Notes: generated by a model from the letters alone, not told the origin. Positions 8,147-17,841 are shown, numbered from the stretch's first letter. The stretch: 64,000 bases of DNA from Aequorivita soesokkakensis (GCF_001641085.1 NZ_LXIE01000001.1:494792-558791), one strand, 5' to 3'. Program-made: numbers and translations.

Positions 8147-8786
8147 AACGCTTATCCTGGCTCTCGTTTTTTCAACTGCAGTAGTTGCGCAAGAAACTGG
8201 AGGTACTGAAAACACAGAATCCAACACCCAACAGGACCAAAAAGGGCCTGGTAGAAATGTAGGGAACATAGAGTTCGGGCCTTATTTCCCTATAGCTTTT
8301 GGCGATAATTTTGTTACCAATGGAATGGATTTGAAAATGGGCGGAAGACTGTCTCTTAAAGTAAATGCATTCAAGGACTTTTATGTGGGCCCATATTTCA
8401 GTTTTTTTAAGGGAAATGTAACCGATCGGGAATTATTGGGTAACTACAGCCACACCACCAACTATGTGGTTGGGGGAATTTTAGGCTATGAAAAGCACAT
8501 AAATAAATTTGATATTAGCCTAGGTCTTGGTGTTGGTGCGGCAAGTTATAACAATCGTGGTTCAGGCGATGGTTTTAGGGATACTGCTACGGCAGTTTGG
8601 TTAAACCCGGAAGTTAGTTATCGTTTCACAACATATTTAGGATTTTACGTTGCACCAGAAATTCGCCACGATTTTATGAATATTGATGTGCCTGCGGAAC
8701 TTGAAGATACATTTAAAGGGGCGAATTACTTAAATATAAGTATTGGCCTTCGCATAAATTTGGGTACGGCATATAAGTATTTGTAA
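8130..8786 (+). CDS. Outer-membrane beta-barrel protein
   Basis: A 218-residue protein with a cleavable signal (LVFSTAVVAQE), a short Gln/Thr-rich linker, then alternating amphipathic strands separated by turns (IEFGPYFPIAFGDNF, KDFYVGPYFSFFKGN, YVGGILGYEKHI, ISLGLGVGAASY). It ends in a strand rich in hydrophobic residues (NISIGLRINLGTAYKYL), as expected for a small OmpA-like or OmpW-like barrel. The specific function is unknown. It overlaps the preceding lipoprotein gene, indicating one transcript. Confidence 0.75.
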   Translation: MFLNIKTLILALVFSTAVVAQETGGTENTESNTQQDQKGPGRNVGNIEFGPYFPIAFGDNFVTNGMDLKMGGRLSLKVNAFKDFYVGPYFSFFKGNVTDRELLGNYSHTTNYVVGGILGYEKHINKFDISLGLGVGAASYNNRGSGDGFRDTATAVWLNPEVSYRFTTYLGFYVAPEIRHDFMNIDVPAELEDTFKGANYLNISIGLRINLGTAYKYL

Positions 8787-8788
8787 CA

Positions 8789-8796
8789 TATCTTTG
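8789..8796 (+). promoter_or_regulatory. -7 element TATCTTTG abutting the TrmH-like start
   Basis: This is an exact TAnnTTTG match four bases before the ATG at 8801. A TTG at 8760-8762 is a rather distant -33 candidate. If used, the mRNA starts at or next to the ATG. Confidence 0.6.
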
Positions 8797-8800
8797 TGGT

Positions 8801-9607
8801 ATGTACAAAAACATCACAAGTTTTCAGAATCCGTTGATAAAACAGATTGTTTTACTACAGGAAAAATCGCGCGAACGCAGAAAAACAGAACTGTTCGTTA
8901 TTGAAGGTCAGCGTGAAATTTCACTGGCAATAAAAGGTGGTTATCTTTTGAAAAACCTTCTTTTTTGTCCCGAAATCATTTCTGAGGAAGAAATTTTTAT
9001 ACTGAAAGAAACCGCAAATAGCGAAGCGGAATTCATAGAAATTGCTTCAGATATTTATGAAAAATTAGCCTACCGAAGCTCCACCGAAGGGGTTTTGGCA
9101 ATTGCACACGCAAAAAATCTAAACATTTCAAACCTAAAACCTGAAAGCAAAAACCCTTTAATTTTAGTAGCCGAAGCCCCCGAAAAACCTGGTAACATTG
9201 GCGCCATACTTCGCACCGCTGATGCCGCAAAGGTAGATGCCGTAATCATCGCCAACCCAAAGACAGATATGTTTAACCCAAATATTATCCGCAGTAGCGT
9301 GGGTTGTTTGTTCACCAATAATGTAGCAACGGGAAGCACTTCAGAAATCATTTCATATTTGAAGGAAAAAAATATAAATATCTACTGCGCTGCTCTTCAA
9401 GCCTCCGTTCAGTACGACTCCATAGATTTTAAAAAAGCAACTGCGATAGTTGTAGGCACTGAAGCCACAGGACTTTCCGAGGAATGGATACAAAACAGCA
9501 CCCAAAATATCATTATCCCGATGCAGGGCGAAATAGACAGTATGAATGTTTCCGTAGCCGCAGGAATACTTATATTTGAAGCCAAAAGACAGCGAAATTT
9601 TCTTTAA
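8801..9607 (+). CDS. TrmH/SpoU-family RNA 2'-O-methyltransferase
   Basis: A 268-residue SPOUT methyltransferase. The N-terminal substrate-binding domain has the family start (ITSFQNPLIKQIVLLQEKSR, ELFVIEGQREISLA). The C-terminal knotted SAM-binding domain has motif 1 (EKPGNIGAILRTADA, about 128-142), motif 2 (VVGTEATGLSEEW) and motif 3 (IPMQGEIDSMNVSVAAGI). It methylates ribose 2'-OH in tRNA or 23S rRNA using SAM; which nucleotide cannot be told. A -7 promoter element four bases before the ATG suggests a leaderless mRNA. Confidence 0.92.
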   Translation: MYKNITSFQNPLIKQIVLLQEKSRERRKTELFVIEGQREISLAIKGGYLLKNLLFCPEIISEEEIFILKETANSEAEFIEIASDIYEKLAYRSSTEGVLAIAHAKNLNISNLKPESKNPLILVAEAPEKPGNIGAILRTADAAKVDAVIIANPKTDMFNPNIIRSSVGCLFTNNVATGSTSEIISYLKEKNINIYCAALQASVQYDSIDFKKATAIVVGTEATGLSEEWIQNSTQNIIIPMQGEIDSMNVSVAAGILIFEAKRQRNFL

Positions 9608-9636
9608 AGAATCTCGTAAAACACAATAGATGAATG

Positions 9637-9690
9637 CCAAATTCCAAATAGGCATATTTTGGAATTTGGTGTTTTTAATTTGGAATTTAA
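9637..9690. repeat. CCAAATTCCAAA palindrome with third copy
   Basis: CCAAATTCCAAA at 9637-9648 pairs perfectly with TTTGGAATTTGG at 9658-9669. A third copy, AATTTGGAATTTAA, stops just before the ATG of the M48 gene at 9692. The hairpin is followed by GTTTTT, so it might also terminate the methyltransferase transcript. Confidence 0.75.
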
Positions 9691-9691
9691 A

Positions 9692-10924
9692 ATGAAACCA
9701 GAAACTCTTTTTTACATAATAATAGCAATCCTAGTCATCAGCTTTGTTATTGACCAAATTTTAGATTTCCTTAATGCAAAACACTTTAACGACCCACTAC
9801 CAGTAGAATTGCAGGACGTTTTTGATCAAGATGAATACAAAAAATCGCAACGCTACAAAAAGGAACGTTACAAATTTGGAATACTCACAGCCGCCGTTTC
9901 CCTCATTGCTACCCTTCTCTTCTTCTTTTTAGACGGTTTTGCATTTGTAGACAGTTTAGCCCGTTCCGTTTCAAACAATGAAATTATCATCGCCTTGGTT
10001 TTCTTCGGAATTATTATGATTGCAAGTGATATTTTAAGCACACCTTTCAGCTATTACAGCACCTTCGTTATTGAAGAGAAATACGGTTTTAATAAAACCA
10101 CACCTAAAACTTTTTTCCTTGACAAACTGAAAGGTTGGGCAATGGGCGCCGTTATTGGGGGAATTCTTCTAAGTGCAATTATTTGGTTTTACCAAAGCAC
10201 GGGCAAAAACTTTTGGCTTTACGCTTGGGGCGTCATTACCGTTTTCACTGTTTTAATGAATCTTTTTTACGCGCGTTTCATCGTTCCTCTTTTCAACAAA
10301 CAAACCCCTTTGGAAGAAGGCTCCCTCCGTTCCCAAATTGAAACCTATGCTTCAAAAGTAGGATTCACCCTCGATAAAATCTTTGTGATAGACGGCAGCA
10401 AGCGCAGCACAAAAGCCAACGCCTACTTTTCAGGATTCGGCAGCGAAAAGCGCGTTACGCTTTATGATACTTTGATAAAAGATTTAAACGAAGAAGAAAT
10501 AGTAGCCGTCCTCGCGCACGAAGTTGGGCATTACAAACGAAACCATATAATCATCAATCTTTTCGCCGCAATAATAACCACAGGATTTACACTTTGGCTA
10601 CTTTCACTTTTTATAGCAAATCCATTGCTATCGGAAGCATTAAATGTTTCACAACCTTCCTTTCACATTGGCTTGATAGCTTTCGGCGTACTTTACAGCC
10701 CCATCTCCGGCATCACAGGATTGTTTATGAATTACCTCAGCCGTAAGTTTGAATACCAAGCAGACAATTACGCAAAAACCACCTATGCTGCCTCACCTTT
10801 GGTTACAGGTTTAAAAAAACTCTCTAAAAACAGTCTAAGTAATCTTACACCGCATCCATTGTATGTGTTTGCACATTACTCACACCCTACGCTTTTGCAG
10901 CGCTTCAGGAATTTAAAGAAATGA
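9692..10924 (+). CDS. Ste24-type M48 zinc metallopeptidase
   Basis: A 410-residue integral membrane peptidase like CAAX prenyl protease 1/Ste24. The N-terminal domain has several long hydrophobic helices (about 5-25, 65-85, 95-120, 145-170, 180-200). The zinc site HEVGH lies near residue 276, and the third ligand is in the downstream block RKFEYQADNYA. The C terminus LTPHPLYVFAHYSHPTLLQR matches family members. In bacteria the role is likely membrane-protein quality control, as prenylation is absent. The frame runs 11 codons upstream into the palindrome; the ATG at 9692 is preferred. Confidence 0.93.
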   Translation: MKPETLFYIIIAILVISFVIDQILDFLNAKHFNDPLPVELQDVFDQDEYKKSQRYKKERYKFGILTAAVSLIATLLFFFLDGFAFVDSLARSVSNNEIIIALVFFGIIMIASDILSTPFSYYSTFVIEEKYGFNKTTPKTFFLDKLKGWAMGAVIGGILLSAIIWFYQSTGKNFWLYAWGVITVFTVLMNLFYARFIVPLFNKQTPLEEGSLRSQIETYASKVGFTLDKIFVIDGSKRSTKANAYFSGFGSEKRVTLYDTLIKDLNEEEIVAVLAHEVGHYKRNHIIINLFAAIITTGFTLWLLSLFIANPLLSEALNVSQPSFHIGLIAFGVLYSPISGITGLFMNYLSRKFEYQADNYAKTTYAASPLVTGLKKLSKNSLSNLTPHPLYVFAHYSHPTLLQRFRNLKK

Positions 10925-10934
10925 TTTTTATCAT

Positions 10935-10964
10935 TTGAATATCTTGTAGGAAAAAATTACTTTG
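10935..10964 (+). promoter_or_regulatory. Putative promoter of the VCBS protein gene
   Basis: TTG at 10935-10937 and TTACTTTG at 10957-10964 (one base off TAnnTTTG) with a 19-base spacer. The ATG is at 10985. Confidence 0.5.
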
Positions 10965-10984
10965 CAAACTCTTAAATACTTCAA

Positions 10985-13444
10985 ATGAAAACAGCACTAC
11001 TATTTCTTTCAGCAATACTTTTTTCCTTTTCAATTAGCGCACAGATTGACTTTGAGCCGCATATAACAGTTGACGATACAGGCGGTACAAATGGCGCCAA
11101 TTCAGTATTTGCTGCAGATCTGGATGGCGATGGCGATATGGATATGATTTCCGCTTCCACAAATGATGATAAAATAGCATGGTACAAAAACATTGACGGA
11201 TTAGGTGCCTTTGGGCCCCAGCAAATAATTTCAGAAACCGCATTGGGAGCTTATTCTGTTTTTGCAACAGATATTGATGGTGATGGTGATATGGATATTC
11301 TTGCAGCATCTTATTTTGATGATACCATTGGTTGGTTTGCAAACAACGGCCAAGGAACTTTTGGTTCAAGACAAATAATTTCTACCCTAGCAGATGGCGC
11401 ATCCTCAGTATATGCAAATGATGCTGATGGCGATGGTGATATGGATGTATTTTCAGCTTCAGCTACGGATGATAAAATTGCTTGGTATGAAAACACGAAC
11501 GGACAGGGAAATTTCGGAGCACAACAAGTGATTTCTACAAATTTTGATTACCCATTAGACGTTGTTGCAGGTGATATTGATGGTGATGGAGATATGGATA
11601 TTCTTTCAGGTGCCAGATATAACAACAGCCGCGTAGCTTGGTTTAAAAACACAAACGGCCAAGGAAATTTTATCTTTCAACAAGAATTAAGCACAGATAT
11701 TGCATATTGCAGAGGCGCTGTTCTTGCAGACATTGATGGTGATGGCGACCTAGATATTGCAGCAACTTCTTGGGCTTTTCCCAACCATAGAATAATTTGG
11801 TTTGAAAATACCAATGGACAGGGAAATTTCAATAATACACCTAACCTTATTGCCCAATTGACCAATAATGCACGTCCTGAAACAATATATGCAAAAGATT
11901 TCGATAACGACGGCGATTTGGATATAGTTGTTGGAACTGATAATGAAGGACTATCTTGGTTCAAAAACAATGGTTCCGGTACTTTTGGAGCGCAACAAAT
12001 TATAGATAGTAATGTTGAAGATGTGCGTGCGGTCTTTTCCGCAGATATAGATACAGATGGCGACCAAGACATACTTATGGCTGCTAACAGGGCAGATAGA
12101 ATAGCTTGGCACAAAAACACAAATGGACAAGGAAATTTTGGGCCAGCTAATGTATTGGCAGAAATAAATGGCGCCAATGGACCCATAAAAGTTATCTCGG
12201 TAGATTTGGATGGCGATGGTGATAAGGATATACTTACAGCATTAACGAATGACGATAGAATAGCTTGGCAAGAAAACCTTGACGGACAGGGTAATTTTTC
12301 CGAACTTATAACCATTGCCACAATCAACAATCCCCTTTCAATATTTGCTGGAGATATAGATGGCGATAATGATATGGATATAATTGCAGCAAGTAGTAGC
12401 AGCAATGGTAAAGTGGTTTATTATAAAAACCTTGATGGCAATGCAACTTTTGGAACAGAACAGACTATTAATTTAGAAACCTACCCATCCGTTGTATATG
12501 CTGCCGATGTTGACAATGACGGAGATTTGGATGTTTTTTCCTCTGGCGACAGTACAAAAATAGTTTGGCAAGAAAACTTGGATGGTCAAGGAACATTCGG
12601 TCCAATGAATATAATAATGGAAGGGCCTTGGGTAAACGACACCTTATTTAGTGAAGATATTGACAATGATGGCGATATAGATTTGATTGCTGGATATTAT
12701 GGTGCGGAAGACACCGTTGCTTGGTTTGAAAATATGGACGGTCAAGGTAGTTTTAGTGCAGCAAAAATAATTTCAACCAATTTAATTGTCCCAGATTGTG
12801 TATATGCGACAGATTTTGATAATGATGGTGATCAAGATGTAATTGCCACCTCTTATGGAACTGATGATATAATTTGGTATGAAAATACCGATGGACAAGG
12901 TACTTTTGGCAGTGAGCACACAATAACAACATCAGCCGACGGAGCAACGAATGTTTTTGCAGAAGACCTTGACAATGATGGAGATATGGATGCTATCTGT
13001 GCTACATTGCAAGGTAATGAAGTTATATATTATCTAAACGATGGTTCTGGAAATTTCAATTATCAGCAAATACTTGTTTCAAATTTCAGAACCGCCATTA
13101 GTGTTACTGCAGATGATTTTAATAATGATGGAAAAATGGACATTTTGGCATCCTCTTTTGCAAAGGATGAAATAATCTGGTTCGAAAATCGCGGCCCTCT
13201 CGGCATCGAAGAAAACACAACAAACCATTTCATCATCTATCCAAACCCAACAAGCGGAGTACTTTCAATAAATAATAGTTCAACAGTTTCTGAAATAACT
13301 ATTTATAACAACCTCGGCCAACTCCTTTTAACTTCCAAAGAAAAGAATCAAATTGACATTTCAACTTTAGGCAAAGGCATATATTTCGTGAAAATTAAGA
13401 ACGATAACGGACAAACTGAAACTAAAAAAGTGATAAAAAAATAA
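10985..13444 (+). CDS. Secreted VCBS/FG-GAP repeat protein with T9SS sorting domain
   Basis: 819 residues: signal peptide (SILFSFSISAQ), then 14 repeats of about 50 residues. Each has a calcium-binding type loop such as DLDGDGDMD or DIDNDGDID, followed by a strand and IAWYEN/GQGNFG. A C-terminal type A sorting domain starts at about residue 745 (FIIYPNPTSGVLSI, ITIYNNLGQLLLTS, GKGIYFVKIKNDNGQTETKK). The repeats should form two seven-bladed or one large beta propeller, exported by the type IX system and displayed on or released from the surface, with calcium bound in the loops. Ligand unknown. It stands alone between the peptidase and the MFS gene. Confidence 0.93.
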   Translation: MKTALLFLSAILFSFSISAQIDFEPHITVDDTGGTNGANSVFAADLDGDGDMDMISASTNDDKIAWYKNIDGLGAFGPQQIISETALGAYSVFATDIDGDGDMDILAASYFDDTIGWFANNGQGTFGSRQIISTLADGASSVYANDADGDGDMDVFSASATDDKIAWYENTNGQGNFGAQQVISTNFDYPLDVVAGDIDGDGDMDILSGARYNNSRVAWFKNTNGQGNFIFQQELSTDIAYCRGAVLADIDGDGDLDIAATSWAFPNHRIIWFENTNGQGNFNNTPNLIAQLTNNARPETIYAKDFDNDGDLDIVVGTDNEGLSWFKNNGSGTFGAQQIIDSNVEDVRAVFSADIDTDGDQDILMAANRADRIAWHKNTNGQGNFGPANVLAEINGANGPIKVISVDLDGDGDKDILTALTNDDRIAWQENLDGQGNFSELITIATINNPLSIFAGDIDGDNDMDIIAASSSSNGKVVYYKNLDGNATFGTEQTINLETYPSVVYAADVDNDGDLDVFSSGDSTKIVWQENLDGQGTFGPMNIIMEGPWVNDTLFSEDIDNDGDIDLIAGYYGAEDTVAWFENMDGQGSFSAAKIISTNLIVPDCVYATDFDNDGDQDVIATSYGTDDIIWYENTDGQGTFGSEHTITTSADGATNVFAEDLDNDGDMDAICATLQGNEVIYYLNDGSGNFNYQQILVSNFRTAISVTADDFNNDGKMDILASSFAKDEIIWFENRGPLGIEENTTNHFIIYPNPTSGVLSINNSSTVSEITIYNNLGQLLLTSKEKNQIDISTLGKGIYFVKIKNDNGQTETKKVIKK

Positions 13445-13479
13445 ATTGAAGTATCTTTCAAGGTAATTTATCCTAACCC

Positions 13480-14652
13480 TTGAAAACCATCACCCGAACC
13501 GTATGGATACTCTCTCTCGTCAGTCTGTTTACGGATATGGCCAGCGAAATGCTCTATCCAATAATGCCCATCTATTTAAAAAGTATTGGGTTTTCAATAT
13601 TACTTATTGGCGTGTTGGAAGGTTTGGTTGAAGCCGTGGCGGGATTGAGCAAAGGGTATTTTGGGCAACTATCAGACAGCAAAGCAAAACGCGCGCCTTT
13701 CGTGCAACTCGGTTACTCGCTGAGCGCCATTTCAAAACCAATGATGGCATTTTTTGTATATCCGCTGTGGATTTTCTTTGCAAGAACCACAGACAGACTC
13801 GGGAAGGGAATCCGTACTGGCGCAAGAGATGCAATGCTTTCAGCGGAGACAACAAAGGCAAAAAAAGGAAAGGTTTTCGGCTTCCACCGCTCTATGGATA
13901 CTTTTGGCGCCGTTCTTGGCCCTGCCCTTGCCTTATGCTATTTATATTTCTATCCCGAAGATTATATAAATCTTTTCTACATCGCCTTTATTCCAGGGGT
14001 TTTAGCTGTAATAGCATCTTTTCTTCTGAAAGACAAAAAAACAGAAACCACTTCGGAAAAGAAAAAAATCAACTTTTTTTCCTTCATCAATTATTGGAAA
14101 CAAAGCCCTTCGGAATATCGAAAAGTAGTGCTCGGCTTACTATTTTTCGCCCTCTTCAACAGCAGTGATGTTTTTTTGTTGCTAAAAGCAAAAGATGCGG
14201 GATTGGACGATACTTGGGTAATAGGCATTTACATTTTCTACAATTTAATTTACGCCCTAACCGCTTTTCCTTTGGGAAGTTTTGCCGATAAAATCGGGCT
14301 TAAAAAAATGTTCGTTTTCGGATTAATTATATTCAGCTTGGTATACTTCGGAATGGGTTTAACAACAAACCTATATGCCATCATCGCTCTTTTCTTCGGC
14401 TACGGAATTTATGCCGCAGCAACCGAAGGTATTTCCAAAGCGTGGATAACAAACATTTCCAGAGATGAAAATACAGCAACGGCCGTGGGAACTTATTCTG
14501 CCTTTCAAAGCATTATAGCTATGATTGCAAGTGTAATGGCCGGTCTTTTGTGGTTTTATTTTGGAGCGAATGTCACATTTTTGGTTACTGCAATTGCAAC
14601 AGTTGGAGTGATTGTATATTTTTTAAAATTAAATTTCACCTCCAAAAATTAA
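13480..14652 (+). CDS. MFS transporter
   Basis: A 390-residue major facilitator with about 11-12 hydrophobic helices. The loop 2-3 signature appears as GYFGQLSDSKAKRAPFVQLG. A second motif, RTTDRLGKGIRTGARDAMLS, is typical of a branch of uncharacterised MFS proteins related to fosmidomycin/drug efflux permeases. The second half repeats the pattern (GSFADKIGLKKMFVFGLI). The start is TTG at 13480, the only plausible start before the first helix. The substrate cannot be predicted. Confidence 0.85.
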   Translation: MKTITRTVWILSLVSLFTDMASEMLYPIMPIYLKSIGFSILLIGVLEGLVEAVAGLSKGYFGQLSDSKAKRAPFVQLGYSLSAISKPMMAFFVYPLWIFFARTTDRLGKGIRTGARDAMLSAETTKAKKGKVFGFHRSMDTFGAVLGPALALCYLYFYPEDYINLFYIAFIPGVLAVIASFLLKDKKTETTSEKKKINFFSFINYWKQSPSEYRKVVLGLLFFALFNSSDVFLLLKAKDAGLDDTWVIGIYIFYNLIYALTAFPLGSFADKIGLKKMFVFGLIIFSLVYFGMGLTTNLYAIIALFFGYGIYAAATEGISKAWITNISRDENTATAVGTYSAFQSIIAMIASVMAGLLWFYFGANVTFLVTAIATVGVIVYFLKLNFTSKN

Positions 14653-14716
14653 AACTTTGAACTTTTAGCTTTAAACTTTCATTGTAAAACTTTAAACTTT
14701 CAACTTTCAACTTTAA
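14653..14716. repeat. AACTTT word repeat before pheT
   Basis: A spacer made of repeated AACTTT/TTTAAACTTT words (ACTTTAAACTTTCAACTTTC and similar). It ends ten bases before the pheT -7 element and occupies the place where a -33 element would be. Confidence 0.7.
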
Positions 14717-14725
14717 AGGAAATAC

Positions 14726-14733
14726 TATCTTTG
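14726..14733 (+). promoter_or_regulatory. pheT -7 element TATCTTTG
   Basis: Exact TAnnTTTG match, 24 bases before the ATG at 14758. No TTG is seen at the usual -33 distance, where the AACTTT repeat lies instead. Confidence 0.6.
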
Positions 14734-14757
14734 CCCTCTGTTTAGAATTTTACACTT

Positions 14758-17184
14758 ATGACAATTTCATACAACTGGTTAAAACAATTTATCAACCTCC
14801 CTTGGGACGCCGAAAAAACGGGTGAACTATTGACAGATCTAGGTCTTGAAGTAGAGGGAATAGAAGATTTTTCTTCAGTAAAAGGTGGTTTGGAAGGCGT
14901 TGTGGTAGGCCACGTTTTAGAATGTGTGCAACACACCAACGCAGACCGACTGAAAGTAACCAAAGTTGATGTAGGCAGTGGCGAAAGCATACAAATTGTT
15001 TGTGGAGCACCAAACGTAGCCGTGGGTCAAAAAGTTCCCGTAGCTACCGTTGGCACAACGCTTTATGATGCTGATGGAAACCCATGGCAGATAAACAAAG
15101 GGAAAATTCGCGGTGAAGTTAGCGAAGGAATGATTTGCGCTGAAGACGAACTGGGTCTCGGAAAATCGCACGACGGAATCATGGTTTTGGATGCTAAATT
15201 AAAGCCGGGAATACCTTTAGCCAAAGTTTTGGAAGTTGAAAACGATAAAGTTTTCGAAATAGGATTGACCCCAAACCGATCAGACGCCATGAGCCATTGG
15301 GGCGTTGCGCGCGACTTGAAAGCTGGGTTACTCCACAAAGGTATTTCAACAAAACTGAACACACCCTCAACAAGTAGTTTTAGAATAGATAACCGCACCT
15401 TAAAAATTGACGTGAAGGTAAAAGACAACGCTTTGGCACCACGTTATTGCGGAATAACCATAAGCAATTTAAAAGTTGGAACCTCTCCTGCTTGGCTTCA
15501 AAATAGGTTAAAATCCATAGGGCTTTCACCTATAAATAATATTGTGGATATTACAAATTATGTGCTTCACGAACTTGGCCAACCACTTCACGCTTTTGAT
15601 GCGGCAAAAATTTCAGGAAATATAGTTAATGTGAAAACACTTCCCTCGGGAACAAAGTTCACAACTTTAGATGGTATTGAGCGCGAACTTCACGAAGAAG
15701 ATTTAATGATTTGTGATGCTGAAAAACCTATGTGTATCGCAGGTGTTTTTGGAGGAATAAATAGTGGTGTAACAGAAAAAACAACTAGTATTTTCTTGGA
15801 AAGTGCTTATTTTAATCCGGTTAATATTCGTAAAACCGCAAAACGACACAGCTTAAGCACGGATGCGTCTTTCCGTTTTGAAAGAGGAATTGATCCAAAT
15901 ATCACGGATTATGCGCTGCGCCACGCTGCAATATTGATCCTTCAAGTTGCGGGAGGCCAAATAACCAGTGATTTGATTGATATCTATCCCAAAAAGATTG
16001 AAGACCACCAAGTATTCCTAAATTTTGAAAAGGCGAATAAATTGATTGGCGAGGAAATTCCGAAGGAAACCATTAAGGAAATCCTGACCTCCCTTGAAAT
16101 GAAAATAAATAACGTAACGGAAACGGGCCTTGGAATGACCATTCCGGCATACCGCAATGACGTTACCCGTGATGTGGATGTTATTGAGGAAATACTCCGC
16201 GTGTATGGTTATAACAACATAAAGTTCACCCAAAAGTTGAACGCCTCCATTGCTACGGTTTTAGCGGGTGAAGATTATGATGTGCAAAACAAAACGGCTT
16301 CACAACTCACGGGCCTTGGTTTCCACGAAATGCTGAACAACTCGTTAACAACACCAAAATACAGTGAGTTGAGCGAAACAATTAAAGACAATTACAATGT
16401 TTCTATGCTCAATCCGTTGAGCCACGATCTTTCCGTAATGCGCCAATCCATGCTTTTTTCGGGTTTGGAAGCTATTGCCTATAACAGCAATAGACGAAAA
16501 AGTGATTTAAAGCTGTTTGAATTTGGGAAAACCTATCACAATTTTCCCGGTAATCGCACTGAAATAAAACATTTGTCCCTTTTTATTACAGGTTTAAAAT
16601 CTGAAGGAAATTGGGCAGTAGCTGATGCTAAAAGTAATTTCTTCTTCGGAAAGGGAACCGTTTCCGCAATTATGGAACGCTTAGGATTTGATAATTATAC
16701 CGAAGAAACTTCTGAAAACGATATTTTTTCTGAAGCAATTGCTTTCAAAAGAAACAAGGAAACCATTGTAGAGTTTGGAATTGTGAAGAAAAAAATCACC
16801 GCTGAACTTGATGTTGACGCAGAAGTTTTTTACGCAGATTTTAATTGGGACAGTGTGTTGAAACAAATTTCGACCAAAAATTTCAAATTAAAACCCATTG
16901 CGAAATTCCCTGCTGCACAACGTGATTTTGCATTGCTGCTGGATAATTCAGTTAGTTTTGGAGCCCTGCGCGAGGCAGCGCTTTCAACAGAGAGAAAATT
17001 GCTGAAATCAGTAAATCTTTTTGATGTTTACAAAGGAAAAAACCTTCCGGAAGGTAAAAAAAGCTACGCTTTAACCTTTACTATTCAAGACGATGAAAAA
17101 ACCCTGACCGACAAACAAATCGATAAAATAATGAACAAACTGCAACAAAAATTTGAAACAGATTTTGGAGCCGTACTTCGTTAA
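14758..17184 (+). CDS. pheT: Phenylalanine-tRNA ligase beta subunit
   Basis: 808 residues, the full bacterial PheT length. Starts MTISYNWLKQFINLPW. Domains in order: B1 with inserted tRNA-binding/OB domain (about 40-150: VGHVLECVQHTNADRLKVTK, VCGAPNVAVGQKVPVA), B3/B4 editing domain (about 210-400: MCIAGVFGGINSGVTEKT, SLSTDASFRFERGIDP), B5 (about 405-480: IPAYRNDVTRDVDVIEEILR), catalytic-like core, and C-terminal anticodon-binding FDX-ACB (about 715-808: KFPAAQRDFALLLD). It pairs with PheS, encoded elsewhere, to charge tRNA-Phe and edit mischarged Tyr. A terminator follows. Confidence 0.97.
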   Translation: MTISYNWLKQFINLPWDAEKTGELLTDLGLEVEGIEDFSSVKGGLEGVVVGHVLECVQHTNADRLKVTKVDVGSGESIQIVCGAPNVAVGQKVPVATVGTTLYDADGNPWQINKGKIRGEVSEGMICAEDELGLGKSHDGIMVLDAKLKPGIPLAKVLEVENDKVFEIGLTPNRSDAMSHWGVARDLKAGLLHKGISTKLNTPSTSSFRIDNRTLKIDVKVKDNALAPRYCGITISNLKVGTSPAWLQNRLKSIGLSPINNIVDITNYVLHELGQPLHAFDAAKISGNIVNVKTLPSGTKFTTLDGIERELHEEDLMICDAEKPMCIAGVFGGINSGVTEKTTSIFLESAYFNPVNIRKTAKRHSLSTDASFRFERGIDPNITDYALRHAAILILQVAGGQITSDLIDIYPKKIEDHQVFLNFEKANKLIGEEIPKETIKEILTSLEMKINNVTETGLGMTIPAYRNDVTRDVDVIEEILRVYGYNNIKFTQKLNASIATVLAGEDYDVQNKTASQLTGLGFHEMLNNSLTTPKYSELSETIKDNYNVSMLNPLSHDLSVMRQSMLFSGLEAIAYNSNRRKSDLKLFEFGKTYHNFPGNRTEIKHLSLFITGLKSEGNWAVADAKSNFFFGKGTVSAIMERLGFDNYTEETSENDIFSEAIAFKRNKETIVEFGIVKKKITAELDVDAEVFYADFNWDSVLKQISTKNFKLKPIAKFPAAQRDFALLLDNSVSFGALREAALSTERKLLKSVNLFDVYKGKNLPEGKKSYALTFTIQDDEKTLTDKQIDKIMNKLQQKFETDFGAVLR

Positions 17185-17203
17185 AAATATATTTACAAAT
17201 AAA

Positions 17204-17232
17204 AAAACAGCGACTTAAATAGTCGCTGTTTT
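17204..17232 (+). terminator. pheT terminator
   Basis: AAAACAGCGACT-TAAAT-AGTCGCTGTTTT, a perfect 12-bp stem. It is symmetrical enough to serve the convergent fasciclin gene as well. Confidence 0.85.
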
Positions 17233-17262
17233 CATTTTAATTAATTGGAGAATTGGGGCAAT

Positions 17263-17841
17263 TTATTTAGGCAATACAACGCTGTCAACAACGTGGATTA
17301 CACCGTTTGATTGGTTTACATCTGCAATAGTTACAGTTGCCATTCCACCGTTTTCATCCATTAGCATCACTTTTTTACCTTTTAGCATTGCAGTCAATGT
17401 TCCGCCACTTACTGTTTTGTAGGTCGCTTTTCCATTGCCTTTTTTAATGTCAGCCATAATATCTGCTGCGCTGTGTTTTCCGGCAACCACGTGATAGGTA
17501 AGGATTGTTTGCAATTTTGCTTTGTTTTCTGGCTTCAACAATGTTTCAACCGTTCCTTTTGGAAGTTTTTCAAAAGCCGCATTTGTAGGTGCAAAAACAG
17601 TGAATGGCCCGTCGCCTTGAAGTGTTTCAACCAAATCTGCAGCTTTCACGGCCGCAACAAGCGTGGTGTGGTCTTTTGAATTTACTGCGTTTTCAACTAT
17701 GTTTTTGCTTGGGTACATTTCGGCGCCACCAACCATAACTGTTTTCTCGTCTTTCATCATTTTGTCTTGTGCAAAAATTGAAGATGTTCCTGCCATTAAG
17801 GCTAAAGAAAAGAATGCTGCTGTAATAAATTTTGATTTCAT
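17263..17841 (-). CDS. Secreted fasciclin (FAS1) domain protein
   Basis: A 192-residue protein with a signal peptide (ALMAGTSSIFAQ) and one FAS1 domain, about residues 50-190 (DHTTLVAAVKAADLVETLQG, GPFTVFAPTNAAFEKLPKGT, LTYHVVAGKHSAADI, DVNQSNGVIHVVDSVVLPK). FAS1 modules mediate adhesion or matrix contacts at the cell surface. No lipobox or sorting domain is seen, so it is probably periplasmic or secreted by an unknown route. The next upstream gene is a diverged paralogue. Confidence 0.9.
   Translation of the reverse strand: MKSKFITAAFFSLALMAGTSSIFAQDKMMKDEKTVMVGGAEMYPSKNIVENAVNSKDHTTLVAAVKAADLVETLQGDGPFTVFAPTNAAFEKLPKGTVETLLKPENKAKLQTILTYHVVAGKHSAADIMADIKKGNGKATYKTVSGGTLTAMLKGKKVMLMDENGGMATVTIADVNQSNGVIHVVDSVVLPK

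Noticed and set aside
11677..12405. 242-residue open frame on the - strand across the VCBS repeats
   Set aside because: It lies inside the well-supported + strand secreted protein, is repetitive for the same reason as its host and has a Ser/Pro-rich sequence typical of an antisense shadow.
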